Source: Anarhynchus alexandrinus (lineage: Eukaryota > Chordata > Aves > Charadriiformes > Charadriidae). From it: a DNA stretch of 64,000 nt. The notes beneath the pieces are model-generated. The model ran no database searches and was not told the DNA's origin. It was given only the letters and a program-made list of their open reading frames with translations. This document shows, one piece after another, positions 37,401 to 49,720 of the stretch; position 1 is the first letter of the stretch; every line of letters begins with the position of its first letter. The DNA is taken from NCBI GenBank assembly GCA_008711295.1, contig VUYV01000192.1, positions 1,567,514 through 1,631,513 on the forward strand, written 5' to 3'. The translations under genes and the position numbers were made by a program.

Positions 37401-40400
37401 GGAAGGTTCTTCCCTGCCATTCCCATTGGCATGTGGCCATGTTCTCACCCAAATGACGGCTAAGTATTTTCTTTGGTAGGTCAGTTTTAAGCTGGATCAG
37501 TTCCCTTATCTGACTGAATGTGTGGCCTCATAAGCTCTTCTGCTTGGCATAGTTGGAAGCTGGGGAATAATTGGATTGCCTTTTTCAGTGGAATTCATAA
37601 TTGATTATGAAAGCAAACCCTGTCACCAGACAATTCAGCAGGAGCTCCCACTAAGAAGCCTTGAATAGTAACACTGCAGAGTAATGCAAAGGAGCTAGGG
37701 AAAGGATTTTATAAATATATAAATATACATAGAGAGAGCAACTGTGATGGCAGTTCTGGTGTCAGTAATTTTGCAAGATTTTTGTCTCAAGAGTGAATCA
37801 ATGATTGGAGAAAACCTTTGGAGGAGAGAGGCTTCAACCTCAATAATTTATCACCTGAAGAATGTTGAAGAAGGACAATGTATATAACAGCCCAACCAAT
37901 AATGAAGTTCATCACCGTGTGGTATGACTACCTGAATCATGATGACATTTAGCATTATGCTGACTACACGTTCACCAGATAACGAAAGCCCAGCTGCAGC
38001 AGGGTGTATTCATAGCAGCTGGACATTGCGCAGGTGCCTTCTGCAGGTATCTGATCAAAATCCAGATCTTGTCAATTAGAAAACTCCTGCTGACCTTGGA
38101 ACATTTGAATCAAGGTCTGGTGAAATTCTTGAAACAAGTTCAGCAAGTGCCTTTCATGTGCTTTCAAGTTAATCCAGAATATAGCTATTAGTGTTTTCTC
38201 TAACAAGGAGGTAGCCTACATATCATAGTTTTTTTAATGACCTATCATAAACTTATTTCTTTGAGTTTTCTTTGCATCTTCTTGACTCCTGCATTGAGAC
38301 AGCATGACAGACAGTTAACATTATATTTTCTTTCTTGATATTTCATACCCTATGAAGGAGAGAATAAACTCAAGGTACCATTTTTGGGGAAATAAGGAGA
38401 CAATAAATTCCAGGTACCATTGTTAGGCTTTATTTCTTTTAAAAGTCTGAGGTAATAAAGACTTTGATAGACCAATTTCAATTAATTTGTGTTTTTCCTG
38501 TTTGGCTACCAAACATTTTAAAAAACAAAATTCCTCAGATAAATGAGCATAATAGCTCTTAAAAAGAGAGAAGCGAAAGAAAAAGGAAGGAAGGAATAGG
38601 TCAAGTTTTGGAATGAGTATATTAATTCATGACCTCCCACCTCTGGAGACCTTGCTTCAGAAACAGTTTAGGACAGGTGAAACGAGCTTGGTCCACTCAA
38701 TTCGATTCCAAGAAGACATTTGTCCAAATGACAAAACCAAGCCAGAGTCTGGCCCAGTTTTCCATAACTGACAGGTTCTGCTCAGGAGAGGTTCGGTAGC
38801 TGGAGAGTGGGGATACTGGAGGTCAGGACTAAGCTGCACGGGCAGAACTGCGGGGGGGAGTTTTCGCTGAGTTCTGGATGCCTCTCTGAACTTGGCAGGT
38901 TGGGCTATTTCTTTGTCTCAGCCAAAGCTGCCAAAAAGTGCTGAGAGTTGTGACAGCCTTTTTCAAAATTTTGACTTTTATTCTATTATGTAACCACAAA
39001 ATAGTGGTGACAAACTGAATCGCCCTAACAAAAAGACTTTCTAACAGGAGAAATTCACACTTTCACTTCATTTTATGGGCAGGCAGCATGTGTTACAGAC
39101 AGTGAATTGTTAGGGTGCATAATGTGTGACCATCGACTTAAATATTTGATCTTTTAAGCTTTGAAACTGAAGATACTTGATTAGATAGAAGTCTTTATAA
39201 ATTTGAGAGGCCTATTTCCATATGTGGCTCAACTGATCTAATTGCACTTAATTATTACAGTGGATTCTGATTTTATCCCTCTACAGCTCTAACATCACAG
39301 TCCTCATATAAAAGCAAGAGAGGAGGATTATATCACAAGGTTCTTGTCCTCCCTATAGTTTGCAAGATCTCAGAGATGCAGAATGAGGAACTGCGTTGAA
39401 TACTCATATTACGTGATTATTCTAACAAACATTTGTTTGTGATATGGTTGTCTTCACTGCTTAGATTCCGCTTGCTGGAGACAATAGCTAAGCATCTGCT
39501 AGTCACTGCAAAATCCTACAAAATAAAGACTAAAATTTTACCTCAACTGACACCAATCAGTGAAGCAGATGCTGCAGAAACACTGAAGAGAATTTTAAAA
39601 TTGTTTTAATTGCATGTTAGAAGTCAAATAGTGTTCATCTGAGTGGGGCAGTGAGTTAGAGGCAAGAAAAAAAGATTTTTTGGTCCGTTTTTAGTCTTTT
39701 ATTATTATTTCTTAAATTGCTCCAATTTTTTATATATTGCAAACTATGCTAGTTTGTTTGGCATTACTCAAGGTGATTTGAGAATGCACTTCAATGCTGA
39801 TAGATTGTTATGACCAGGGTGAGCACAGCAGCTTTTCACTCTGAAGAAGAATTGCTTAGTATAAGCATTTACTTTTTCGAATTTGAAACTTTGTTAAAAA
39901 TGTTACAGTTCCTACAGATTATTATTTTTTTTTAAATGGCAATATAAAATAGTAGTTGTATTTTAGAACCCAGTAACCGGAATTTTAAAGCTGGCTATAA
40001 TTCTTGTTAGGAAGGAGACTGAGTTTTAAGGTGAATTTTGTGTCAGAGCAAGTAATTTTTGTGAATGTGATGTCAATGTGAGATGTGAACTCTGATAATA
40101 TTTATGAACTCTTGAAGCTGAAACTGATGACACCACCAAATATTGACTGTGGAGATGTATCAGATACAGATACTGTTGCAATTAGAGGAAACAGAAAAAT
40201 ACCTTGTTGAAGTAAAAGCAGCCGAGTTCTCTATATTCCACTCCAGCCACTTCCTCTTTTCACTGATTCTCAAACTGAAAGTGGTAACTGCTAACGAGGA
40301 ATCCGCATGGTTTTCAGATTAATAATGCTTACATCATCGGGAGCCTCATATTTATTCTGCTACTTCAGATGTTGGATTTTCCCAGACATTTTGTCAAGCT

Positions 40401-40882
40401 GTTTCTACTATTACCAGAAAAGAACAGAAAGCAGAAAAGAAAGAAAGAAAAGCCGCGTGTCTTAATAACCGCAAAAGAGATAGATAGTGTTGCATTATGT
40501 CACTACATCCGCTTAGTTTTTAGGGTGAAAAGATCATACTCGTTGTTCTCTGTGCTTACAGCTTCTATGTCAGGTGTGGTAGTGCAAATGAAGTTGTCTT
40601 TACTGCTGCAGTTGTGTACTTATTTGATAAAGTTATGAATAGAAACGACCGGGGATTACACTCACTTTTATTGATTATAAAACTATACAAGGTAGGAAAA
40701 CATTATATTCCAGTGCCTTCAAACAGACTTGGAAGGAAAGTGAATTTAGGAAAAAAAATCATCTAGCATCAAGTTCTGATGACAGTCATACTTTGGTCAT
40801 TTGTAAAATCCTGCTTTGTTTTATTAATACAGTATGGTGCGGGGAAGCTAGACAGTTATCCTGGTAAACAAGGTTGATTATT

Positions 40883-40918
40883 TAATTATTATAATATAAT
40901 TAATTATTGTAATATAAT
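40883..40918. repeat. Tandem repeat, 18 bp x 2, AT-only
   Basis: Two adjacent copies, taattattataatataat and taattattgtaatataat, differ at one base. Confidence 0.75.
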
Positions 40919-42666
40919 TTAAGGGCAAACTTCAGCTTCATCTGCTGTTTCTCCTGATGTGAGGAATCAAGGAAGTATATATGGTCATGTTGGCAAGAGT
41001 GGGGATAGTGACAGAAAAGAAGGTTCCACTGTCCAGATTGGTAGCCAGAAGGTGTCTTCTCTGACCCTTTGTTTGCTAATAATTTTTTATTTTTTTTAGA
41101 TTATAAACATTCTTTGAAGAAAATCTTTACTGACTACATTTCTGGGTTTTTTTCTTTTTCTTTTTCTCTCTTTCCTGCTGACTCAGTCAATCAGTTTCCT
41201 TTAGCTAGGCAGAAAATTCAAGGGAACATTCCAAGAACAGCACTGAGATACATGCTGAAATACTGAAATACTATGAAATTAAATTAATCCATTATATGTT
41301 TAAAGCAAAGACCTACCGAAGATTAGTAAATTGTGCCATTAGAGACATTCTAGAAGATAGTTAAACTGTATTAAAACTGGAGTACATGTATGTAAAAAAA
41401 ATTGTTACAAAGAGCAAATAAATACGATCAGGCAGAATGTGATGGAACAAAATTACTTATACTCCACAGCAGGACAGATGTTTGGGTTTAGTGAAATAAT
41501 ATTTACAGATAGGAACTTACCTCTGTATACACATGTAAACCCTTTTACAAGAAGTTTATTCATTTGTTTTTCACCAAGGATTTTACTGGCATGTACCAAA
41601 TACAGGCTGAAGCCTGTGGATCAAAGCCCAAGAGTCACAATTCCCTAATGCAGGCTGTAGAATTTATTTCACATGAGCAGTGCGTATTGGGAAATCCCTG
41701 AGGCCAGAGAAGAAATGGTGCACATTTTGTAAACTTTCTTCCACTTATCTGCTCTATTACACGATGTACACAGCAGAAGACTCATGTTCTTACGAGGCCC
41801 CATCTGAATCTCTGAATAGAGTGCGTGATCCGATTCATTTCCATGTATAACTCAGTTGTCTTTTAGCGGCTATTCACAGTGCTCATCTATAAAAACACGT
41901 TTGGATTGTTTTACCACCAGAATATATGGTACCAGGGAAGGAAAGAGAAGCATTTGCCAGGAGCTGCTTAAAATGGTACAACCTAATGGAAACTTTTCTG
42001 CATTTTCCCCCAAGGATAATAAAGTTGTGAAGAATGAGCTTTTTGTCAGTAATGTCTCAATACAGAAGAAATTTGGACAAAGACGATTAGTGTAAAAATC
42101 AGTATTTCCGGATCATGGAAATACATTATTGCTATATACATGGAAAATGCAGGTGGTTTTGAACCATTTTATACTTGCTGAAGACAAAAACATAATATAA
42201 AAATCTTGAGTATTATATGGTACAGCTGATTATTCACAACGGGTTGGGAATATATAAGCTGCAGCATCTGTCCCATTGTTGTTATTCTTGGGTACACAGA
42301 CAGCCACTACCCTATGTCTTTAATTCACTAATGTTTATTGCTCAGTAATGGAAAAAGTTAGCATGTTGCCTGACTAAAGGACCTTCTGCACGTGCTTGTG
42401 TGGAACGCATTCTCCAGGTGGAAATAAGGAACACCCGTAGAAGAGAAACACTGCCAACCCAAAACAGTATACAAAGACACAGTACTCCAATTGACAGTGA
42501 TCCTTGCGGGCAGGATTTCAGTCTGAACAGAAGACTCCTTTGAAAGATATTCCTCTTCTACAGAGTACGGCAAATGCCCTATACATAAAATCACGAGCCC
42601 TGTTTTTATTTTGGACAGCAGTAAGAAAGAGGGGATTTGGGGATGGGGATGTTGTTTTTTTTTTTC

Positions 42667-42667
42667 N
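42667..42667. other. Ambiguous base (N) next to a T homopolymer
   Basis: It follows a run of about 15 T and one C, so it is probably a consensus ambiguity. Confidence 0.9.
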
Positions 42668-43711
42668 TAATTGGCACCTTTTTGATATCCCATTGATAAT
42701 GGAAGGGTCTATCTTTACAAACAGTTCCTTGTATTAGCATGCAAATACACTGGCTCCCCCCAGATAGTTTTACACACAGAGTCAATTATATTTTTGCATT
42801 GCAGGATCTGTGGACTAATTAGCTATAGAGAAATGGGGCAATTGGTCTTCAGATTTCAAGATCTTACTGCTCTAAGTAATTTTGAGACACTTTCAAGGGC
42901 AGACTGGTAAGTAAAATTATAGAAAGAGATTGTACTGGCTCATCTCTCAGACTTTCATTTGAATGCAAAACGACACATTTTCTAGTTATGTTGTTTCATT
43001 ATCCTTCGCTGTCTGGCTCACTCTGAAGTGTACGGGTCAGATGCCACACACAGGACTCCGCAGATCTGGGTGCCAATACGCATGTGGGTTTGGTCAGGTG
43101 AGAAACATCCTAGAACCAATGTGGTTAATAGCGTACTTTAGATTCAGGTAGTACTTCAGATTTTAATGTGCATGTTGTTAGTAACTGCTCACTGATTCAT
43201 TTACTGTTTTAATATCAAATACCACTTTTGTTGACACAGTTAAAAGTTTTAATTTTGATATAAAAATATCTGAACTACTCTCTCAGGAGAGCAAATAAAT
43301 GAGAGAGGAAAAGTTTTCATACATGGTATTTAAGTCAAGATTAGTCCTTAAAGTATTGCAAATTGAGCTGTAGCTCTGCTAAAAAAGTGGTGCTAAATCT
43401 AGAGATGAATTTAATCTGGAATTTTGTATCATTCTTTTTCTTGCATGTAACAAGACTACAAATGAACAAACAGAAAATAGTGAATTTGCTATGCTGTCTG
43501 TAGTATTTATGACAGAATGGTCATCTGTAAAACATTGGTTAGAGGTACAATATAGTTACTACAAATACTTCTTGTTCTGAATATGCTAAAAAAATCACAT
43601 ACTGGATGTCAGCAAGTGGTTCCTGAAATACTTGGGGTTAGGAGGTTTAGTTTTGAGGTTTAGTTAATATGTTTTTAAAGTGAGGAATGCGCCTTTCATC
43701 CATCAATTTAC

Positions 43712-43726
43712 TTATTTATTTATTTT
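43712..43726. repeat. TTTA tetranucleotide repeat
   Basis: About three and a half TTTA units (ttatttatttatttt). Confidence 0.7.
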
Positions 43727-44750
43727 CCTTAATACCTTCTCATATGTTACTGGGGGAGCAGAGAGGAGATAAGAAATAACAATGCCAGTAGGGAATGAAT
43801 GAAAATTATAGATTTGAAGCTACCCTAACAGAAAGGTTCCTGCTCTAGCCTATATTATAGGTTTGGAGACTAAGTGATTGTATGTTCTTTTCACACCAAG
43901 GAAGAAAGTCACACTTGTTCTTGATATCGAATAATGATACCACACAGTATGCACAGTCTGAAATCAAGCAGAGAAAAAAGATAGGTTTCCTGCTGCCCAA
44001 GGGGACTGATGTGATTTATACACATTTCTGAAACATCTTTAAGAGTGGATTCAAATGCTGGAATCGTTTTAGAATACAGCAGAATCTACAGAGTAGATGT
44101 TTCCATGACCTCGGCTGTTACTGTCATTGGGACATGGCTTACACTGTTCTTGCTGAAAGTATGGCTACTTGTAGACTACAACCCCAAGGGTTCAAGGATT
44201 TTCATGTCATTAATAAAGAGAAGGTGACAACAGCCTGTGAAGAGGAGACACATTTTAATAGAAATGCTTTTAAGAAAAACTCAGGCAGTTTAACTATTTT
44301 ATTACTTGATAATGCATGTGTACTCCATGCTATACATTTATACAATATATACATACTATACATACATAGGTTTTGTAGGAGTTACTGCTCCTAGGTGAGA
44401 GAAAAAGGAGAGGCAATAGGTAGAGACTTGGCTCTGCCCACACTGTACATAGATACTGTCACTGAGATTTGCCACTGCTGTTACCATCTCCTGGGCCAGG
44501 AAAAGAAATTCTTCTGTGGACTGCTCCTTTGGTCAGAGGAAAAAAAAACAAACCTAGTGGGGTTTTTTTTCTCGGGTGAAATGTCAAAATTATTACCAAT
44601 ACAGTTGTTTGGCAAATAGGTTACTAAGCTAATTCAATAATTTACAGATTAATTTTTTTACCTAACAGCTTTGCAAACTTCTGTTTTCTAATCAAAAGTT
44701 AAATTTTTACACAACACTATAAAAATTATTTTCTTGCAAGTCAGAATTGT

Positions 44751-44773
44751 TTCTCCATATGAAATATGGAGAA
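44751..44773. repeat. Perfect hairpin (10-bp arms, 3-base loop)
   Basis: The arms ttctccatat (44751-44760) and atatggagaa (44764-44773) are exact complements around GAA. It is the cleanest short hairpin in this half of the window, but too short for a microRNA precursor. Confidence 0.7.
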
Positions 44774-46959
44774 CATGAATAGAATTTTTATAAACCTCAG
44801 CAAAATATGTAATCAGTTGGTTAGTTTTAACAAAACCCTGAAAAATTAGAAATCATGTTCTATATCATTCTGGTTTTGCTGGAATGTTCTTAAGACTAAT
44901 ATGCAAGTTTAAAACTTATACAGGAGTGGTTTTCTAAGTCCAATGAATTTTGTCATGACTTTGTGTGAGAAAAATAGCGAGAGTTATTTGAATACTGGAA
45001 GTTCTGTGTTCTGTGTTGTTTCAAATCATATTTGGAGATGGTTTTTGTTAACAGCAATGCCTTGTGCTTTACTCAAGAGAAAATGTTCTCCTAGGATATA
45101 GCTTGCTGCCGAGTTTATCAGAAATACATTTTCTTCCCCATACCTCTGAACACACGGTGTAAGTGTTCCTCTTCAGAGAGGCTGCCGCTTCAGATTTCAC
45201 ATAAGATCACTTTGACTTCTTACCTCAGGATGTGCATCTTATCTGTATTTTTCCTGAGCATCACTCACTCTTCAGAAATTTGTCCTCTGTGAAAACAAGC
45301 CCTTTAAATAGAATATCACAACAATTAGATGACCATATATATTATGGCATATGGTGTATCCACATTAGTCAAAATAGAAGTGCTGTAATCATAATTCGCA
45401 ATAACTTTATTTAAACAAACTTCTGATCTTTCATTGATCATGATCTTAAACTGATGCCAAGCAATGGCATCTACATCCTGGGAAATTATTGGGAGTGATT
45501 ACTATTTAATCAGCATTTAAATAAGATGCTCTCAGCTATTATTGCATTTATTTACATATTGGTGAGCAACTGTGGATCAGAAACTGGATTCAGATTGACT
45601 AGGGACAGTAATTTTGGTGGAATTCAATTAACTCAGGTTTTTGGTTGAAAATGTATCTCTGCTTATGAAGTGTGTATAAATCCTTTAAAATATTACTAGT
45701 AGGACAGGACTAACAGCATGACAAATTAATGATCTGATTAACATATCTAATGTACTAACTCCAAATTTACTTGCAATTTGGAGGAGACAACATTTCTAAT
45801 TTATTAAAGGAAAGGGTGCACGCTACTTTTTGTGTCAAATTCTGATGGCTCAGCTGCTGGTGTCTTTTCCATGTGACATTAAAAGTGATATGAATATATC
45901 ATATCCAAGATTAGTTCGAAAAGCACCAATCTCATGTAGGTGTCTTGAGGGTGGCCAATGGTCACGTCTTTGTGTCAATGATACAAATGAACAGGCTGTT
46001 TATTTTTAGTGATGTGAATTTGAAAAAGCATATCCAGGTTCTCAGGGAAAATATAAACTTGAAGGATAGTTAGTTTGTGGTACTGGGAAATCCATTTTTC
46101 TTAAATCTTTATTTTATATAGAGATCTTGTAATAAGTTAGTTCTGAATAAAATCTGTGAGATATTTACATGAATATAATTCTGTAGCCATGCATAAGATA
46201 TTCTGTCATACATCCCACAGCAGAAAGGCAATGTCTCCATGACTGTGCCCATATCTCTCTGCTCTTCACATTGATATTATATATATATACACACATGTAT
46301 TAATCTATAGATGTATCTATATCAATGCCTGATGCAAAGCAGCTGTCTCTCAAGGGCCGGTCCTGTAGAAGGGCAATAGACTCCCGAGGCCTCGTCTATT
46401 ACAAATTAAGACCAACTCTGGAGCTTTGTTGTTTACTGAAGTTTATGGTGTTATTTTATTCTCCGATGCCCAACAAACTCCTTCTCTCTGTGCAATGTTT
46501 CCCCCTGTTGTGAAAAGGAGTGCGCTTTTTATGTAGCCTAACACCTTTCCCTTTCTCCAGAAATTAGCATCCATGTTGCCCATTTTGAGCTCCCCAAAGC
46601 AGAAAGCTCTCAGATTAGCTCACTTCTCTTTCTTTTCCCCGACTATTGAGTATGCCTCTTATGCTACTTTATGTTCTTAAGCCATTGTGTTACACATGAG
46701 GAGCATCCTGGATGTGAGTGATTGCTCTCAGCTCTAAAGATCTGTCCTCCAGAAGCAGCACTCTCTGAATCGTAACGTGCTATAACAGTGTGCGATACAA
46801 ATATTAAGACACAGTGAGAAACAATGTTGTTTATTCCAGAGGCATTCAGCTGTGGATCAGAATAAACTTGTTTGTGACTCACAGACTAGGATATGTGAGG
46901 ATACGTGTTCAGATAAGCAGATATCACATTGCTTCAGCTACAACAGAGAGCTCCAGACA

Positions 46960-47400
46960 TTTTTTTTCTGCTTGCCTTTAAAATGTGCCTATGCATAGTA
47001 TAAAAGTTATTGCGCTTGCTTATTAAAATGTCATTAAAATTGAGTTAATAAAAGCCAAATATGAATGTAGGGCCAAAGCATGTTCTTGCTTTGCATCACT
47101 ATAATTTGCAGCAGAATTTTACCCATCATTTTATATTCAACTAAATGAAAAACATATGGCAGGCTGCACTTAAAGCAAAATCAATACAAACAGAAACAAG
47201 GATATTAGCAATGGCTCAGCTGAAGGATCACAAAGACAGATCTCCAGTATAATTACACAGCACAACACTACAGCCAGATTGTCTTAAAGTCTGCATCTAC
47301 CTCTCAGGCTCCAAATACAATTAATTATTATGAGAAATAACTTCCACAGGAACTGCTTTCCTTTTGCTCACGAAAAAAAATTGAAAACAGTTGGGTGTAA
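46960..47400. promoter_or_regulatory. Candidate conserved non-coding element (composition-based)
   Basis: Non-repetitive sequence with several ATTA/TAATTA cores (for example aattacacag near 47251 and caattaattatta near 47320), a TATGCATA near 46990 and few homopolymers. It has the look of conserved intergenic DNA near developmental genes. Conservation is inferred, not shown. Confidence 0.22.
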
Positions 47401-49218
47401 ACTTCAGAGAAAGGTCATAGGTTAATAGAGTTCGTAAATAGAACAGCAAGGGAATCTAAACTTTAATTACTATAATGTAAATTACCTTAGAGAGCCCAAA
47501 TTAGTGATCACTTAGCCTAGCCATTCCACCTTCCCAGTAGGTTGTGCTCACTTTGGGGGCTTAACCCAAATTCCCTAAATTCCATCCAGACTGCTGAGAT
47601 TGTGAACAATTTGCATAGTTGCAGCTTCTTCTCCAGGAATTTTAGTGTGTCTTTTTCCTTCCAAATCCCTTTCTGCCTGTTTAGTGCAACTATTTAGACA
47701 GATGGATTGCTGAAGTATCACTACTTACTACCTTTTGTCTTAAATAACATGTATAAAGAAACTGGCAAAATCAACTATATTAACTCATTAGGGGGAGAAA
47801 TGCTGACATACAGATGAGAAGAATATCGGGCTGGGGAGGGGTATGGCATTGCAGTTCACATTCCTCAGCAGTAATTGTTCTGTGGATTCTGTTTGCTTTT
47901 AATGACAGACCTGAATACATTAAAATTTGCTATACAAATAAATGTATTTAAGAAGTTGTGTATCAACAAAAAACTTCAATACATTCAAAATTTTCAATTC
48001 AATTATAAAGTGGAAGTTGAAACACCCATTTTGAATGATCGCTCTGAATAGTAACGTAAAAATTTGCTGTTCTCACCATTGTGGCTGTGAATAGTCAGGC
48101 TGAATAGACCCAGTGTTACAAGAGCTGGGATATAGGAAGAAGCTTTCTTTTTTGTTTGTATGTATTAGGTTTTCCTCATAATTTTAAGAAGTGCCTGAGT
48201 TTCAAACATAGTACAGACTTTCTCCCTGGCAAGTCTGAAATAATGCGAGCAAATGCAAAAAAAAAAAAAGTTTGACAAGATCTGTGAGGCTCCCATTCCA
48301 GGATTTGGCATTACAGGGGAGGAATGGTGCCTCTTTCTTTTTATTACCATTTTAAGTGGAGATTAACCTTTGGTAGGAGGTAGCTGTAAAATTATTTATG
48401 ATTTATGGGTACTTATGTTGAGGAACAAACAACAATATCTACGTTTGTAATCAAGAAGTCTTCAAAGTTTTGGTGGCCCAGCTCTATAATCCTGATTCCT
48501 AGTTTGTTTCATCCTATGAGTCATGCAAAAGCGTGCTGCAGAGAAACACTCCAGCAATGTCTCTTCTTAGAAGACAAAAAGAAATAATTAATTTCTTTGA
48601 GAGTAAATCTAGACATTTTACTTTTAACTTCGCAAAATGCACTGATTGATGAAAAATCATGGTTAGTTGCCAGTTAAACATAAAGCATCCCAACTACAGA
48701 GTTAGAAAGATCTAGAAGCAGAGAAGATTTTGAAAAGGGAAACATTTTAAATTAAAAAGAAAAAAAGTTTTAAATACATTTATGAAAGTAATTGCCTTGT
48801 TTTTAAAATATCAGAATAGCAGTTTGGAGATGTAGATTTGATTCTTGACATTGTCTGTGAGACTTCCTATAAGACCACTCTGTCAGTGATTATGTCCCAC
48901 ATTTAAAAAAAATAAATAAAAAAATCTATACAGATGACAAGATCTCCAGGACAAAGGACTTACAATATGTTTTACAGTGCCCAGTACAGTATGGTTTCAA
49001 CTGAAATTGGATATTGTAAATTTTACCGAAAGTTTATTTAACGATAATTTAAATAGTAGTATTAAAATTAGTAAGAAAATTAAAACAAATAAAAAATAGA
49101 CCCTTAGTAGGAAAAAATTGTAAGTAAGGATGTTATCTTTTAATTCTAGCCTCACTGGTGTAGAAGACTGATTCTTAATTAGGTTACTTCTGTTAATAAC
49201 ACGTCTACAACAAAATCT
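47401..49218. other. Unique AT-rich non-coding DNA
   Basis: No gene recognised. A run of 13 A at 48257-48269 and an A-rich tract near 48903-48924 have no associated SINE body. Confidence 0.55.
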
Positions 49219-49226
49219 TATATAAG
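49219..49226 (+). promoter_or_regulatory. TATA-like box upstream of CpG-rich block
   Basis: TATATAAG sits at the left edge of the CpG-rich block, with GC-rich sequence starting about 10-30 bases downstream, where a transcription start would fall. TATA-like strings are common in AT-rich DNA, so the position is the only argument. Confidence 0.3.
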
Positions 49227-49720
49227 ACTCCCGAGATAAGCATTGCCCTCTCCCAGGCGGCAGTGTAAGATCTTATTTGGTGACCGGAGAGAGCATCCTT
49301 CCAGGAGAGGGAGCAGCTCAGCCTAGTGACTCAGGGCTCGCCTGCTCCAATTTTACCTCGCTTCGGGGATGTGAATTGCAACACGTTCTAAACTTACCCA
49401 CGCACGGCAAACCTGCAGCTCGTAGACTGGGGAGCTAGTTTAGGTATATGTCCACTAATTGCAGCCTCTCGGTAGAAAAGATACCACAACATGTCCTAAA
49501 TGGAGGTTGTGAAACAGCCGGGCCAGTCTGTGTTTGGTAACGCGTGCAGGCAACACAGGGAAACCGGATTCCAGCACTGCCTGGGAGGGATCCCCGATCC
49601 GCCTGTGTGTGGTACCGCCCTGGGACACAGCGCTGTGAGGCCGCTGGGCGTAAAGAGGCGTTAGCAGAGTCAGTGAGACGTCAGGCAGGAGGTGCCAGGG
49701 CGAACAGAGATCTCCAGAAT
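49227..49720. other. Unexplained CpG-rich block of about 0.5 kb
   Basis: By eye I count about 26 CpG in roughly 500 bases, against a CpG-poor AT-rich background on both sides. There is no CR1, MIR or LTR terminus I can recognise. A 65-codon plus-strand frame ends at 49741 but starts with GTG, so it is not a credible eukaryotic gene. Possible readings are a small CpG island or promoter of a non-coding transcript, an alternative first exon, or a fairly young insertion whose CpGs have not decayed. The word gccagggcgaacagagat near 49693 loosely resembles a retroviral primer-binding site but the match is poor. Confidence 0.45.

Larger units (their letters stand above)
37401..46959. other. Unique AT-rich non-coding DNA
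   Basis: I see no gene, RNA gene or confident transposon. Small features are an 18-bp x 2 tandem at 40883-40918, an ambiguous base at 42667, a TTTA run at 43712-43726 and a hairpin at 44751-44773. Purine-rich (40410-40460) and T-rich (41080-41170) tracts give low-complexity open frames. A more GC-rich patch at 38640-38950 is unassigned. Confidence 0.55.

Noticed and set aside
43855..43920. Possible reversed MIR relic (TATTATAGGTTTGGAGACTAAG)
   Set aside because: Only one short word matches and the following TGACTTGCCCAAGG block is missing.
44751..44773. Perfect 10-bp hairpin as a possible microRNA precursor
   Set aside because: The stem is far too short (precursors need over 20 paired bases) and the flanks do not extend it.
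48257..48269. Run of 13 A as the tail of a retroposed SINE or pseudogene
   Set aside because: No SINE body, no gene-like sequence upstream and no target duplication found.
49693..49710. Word resembling a lysine-tRNA retroviral primer-binding site
   Set aside because: Only about half the bases agree, and no LTR end precedes it at the right distance.
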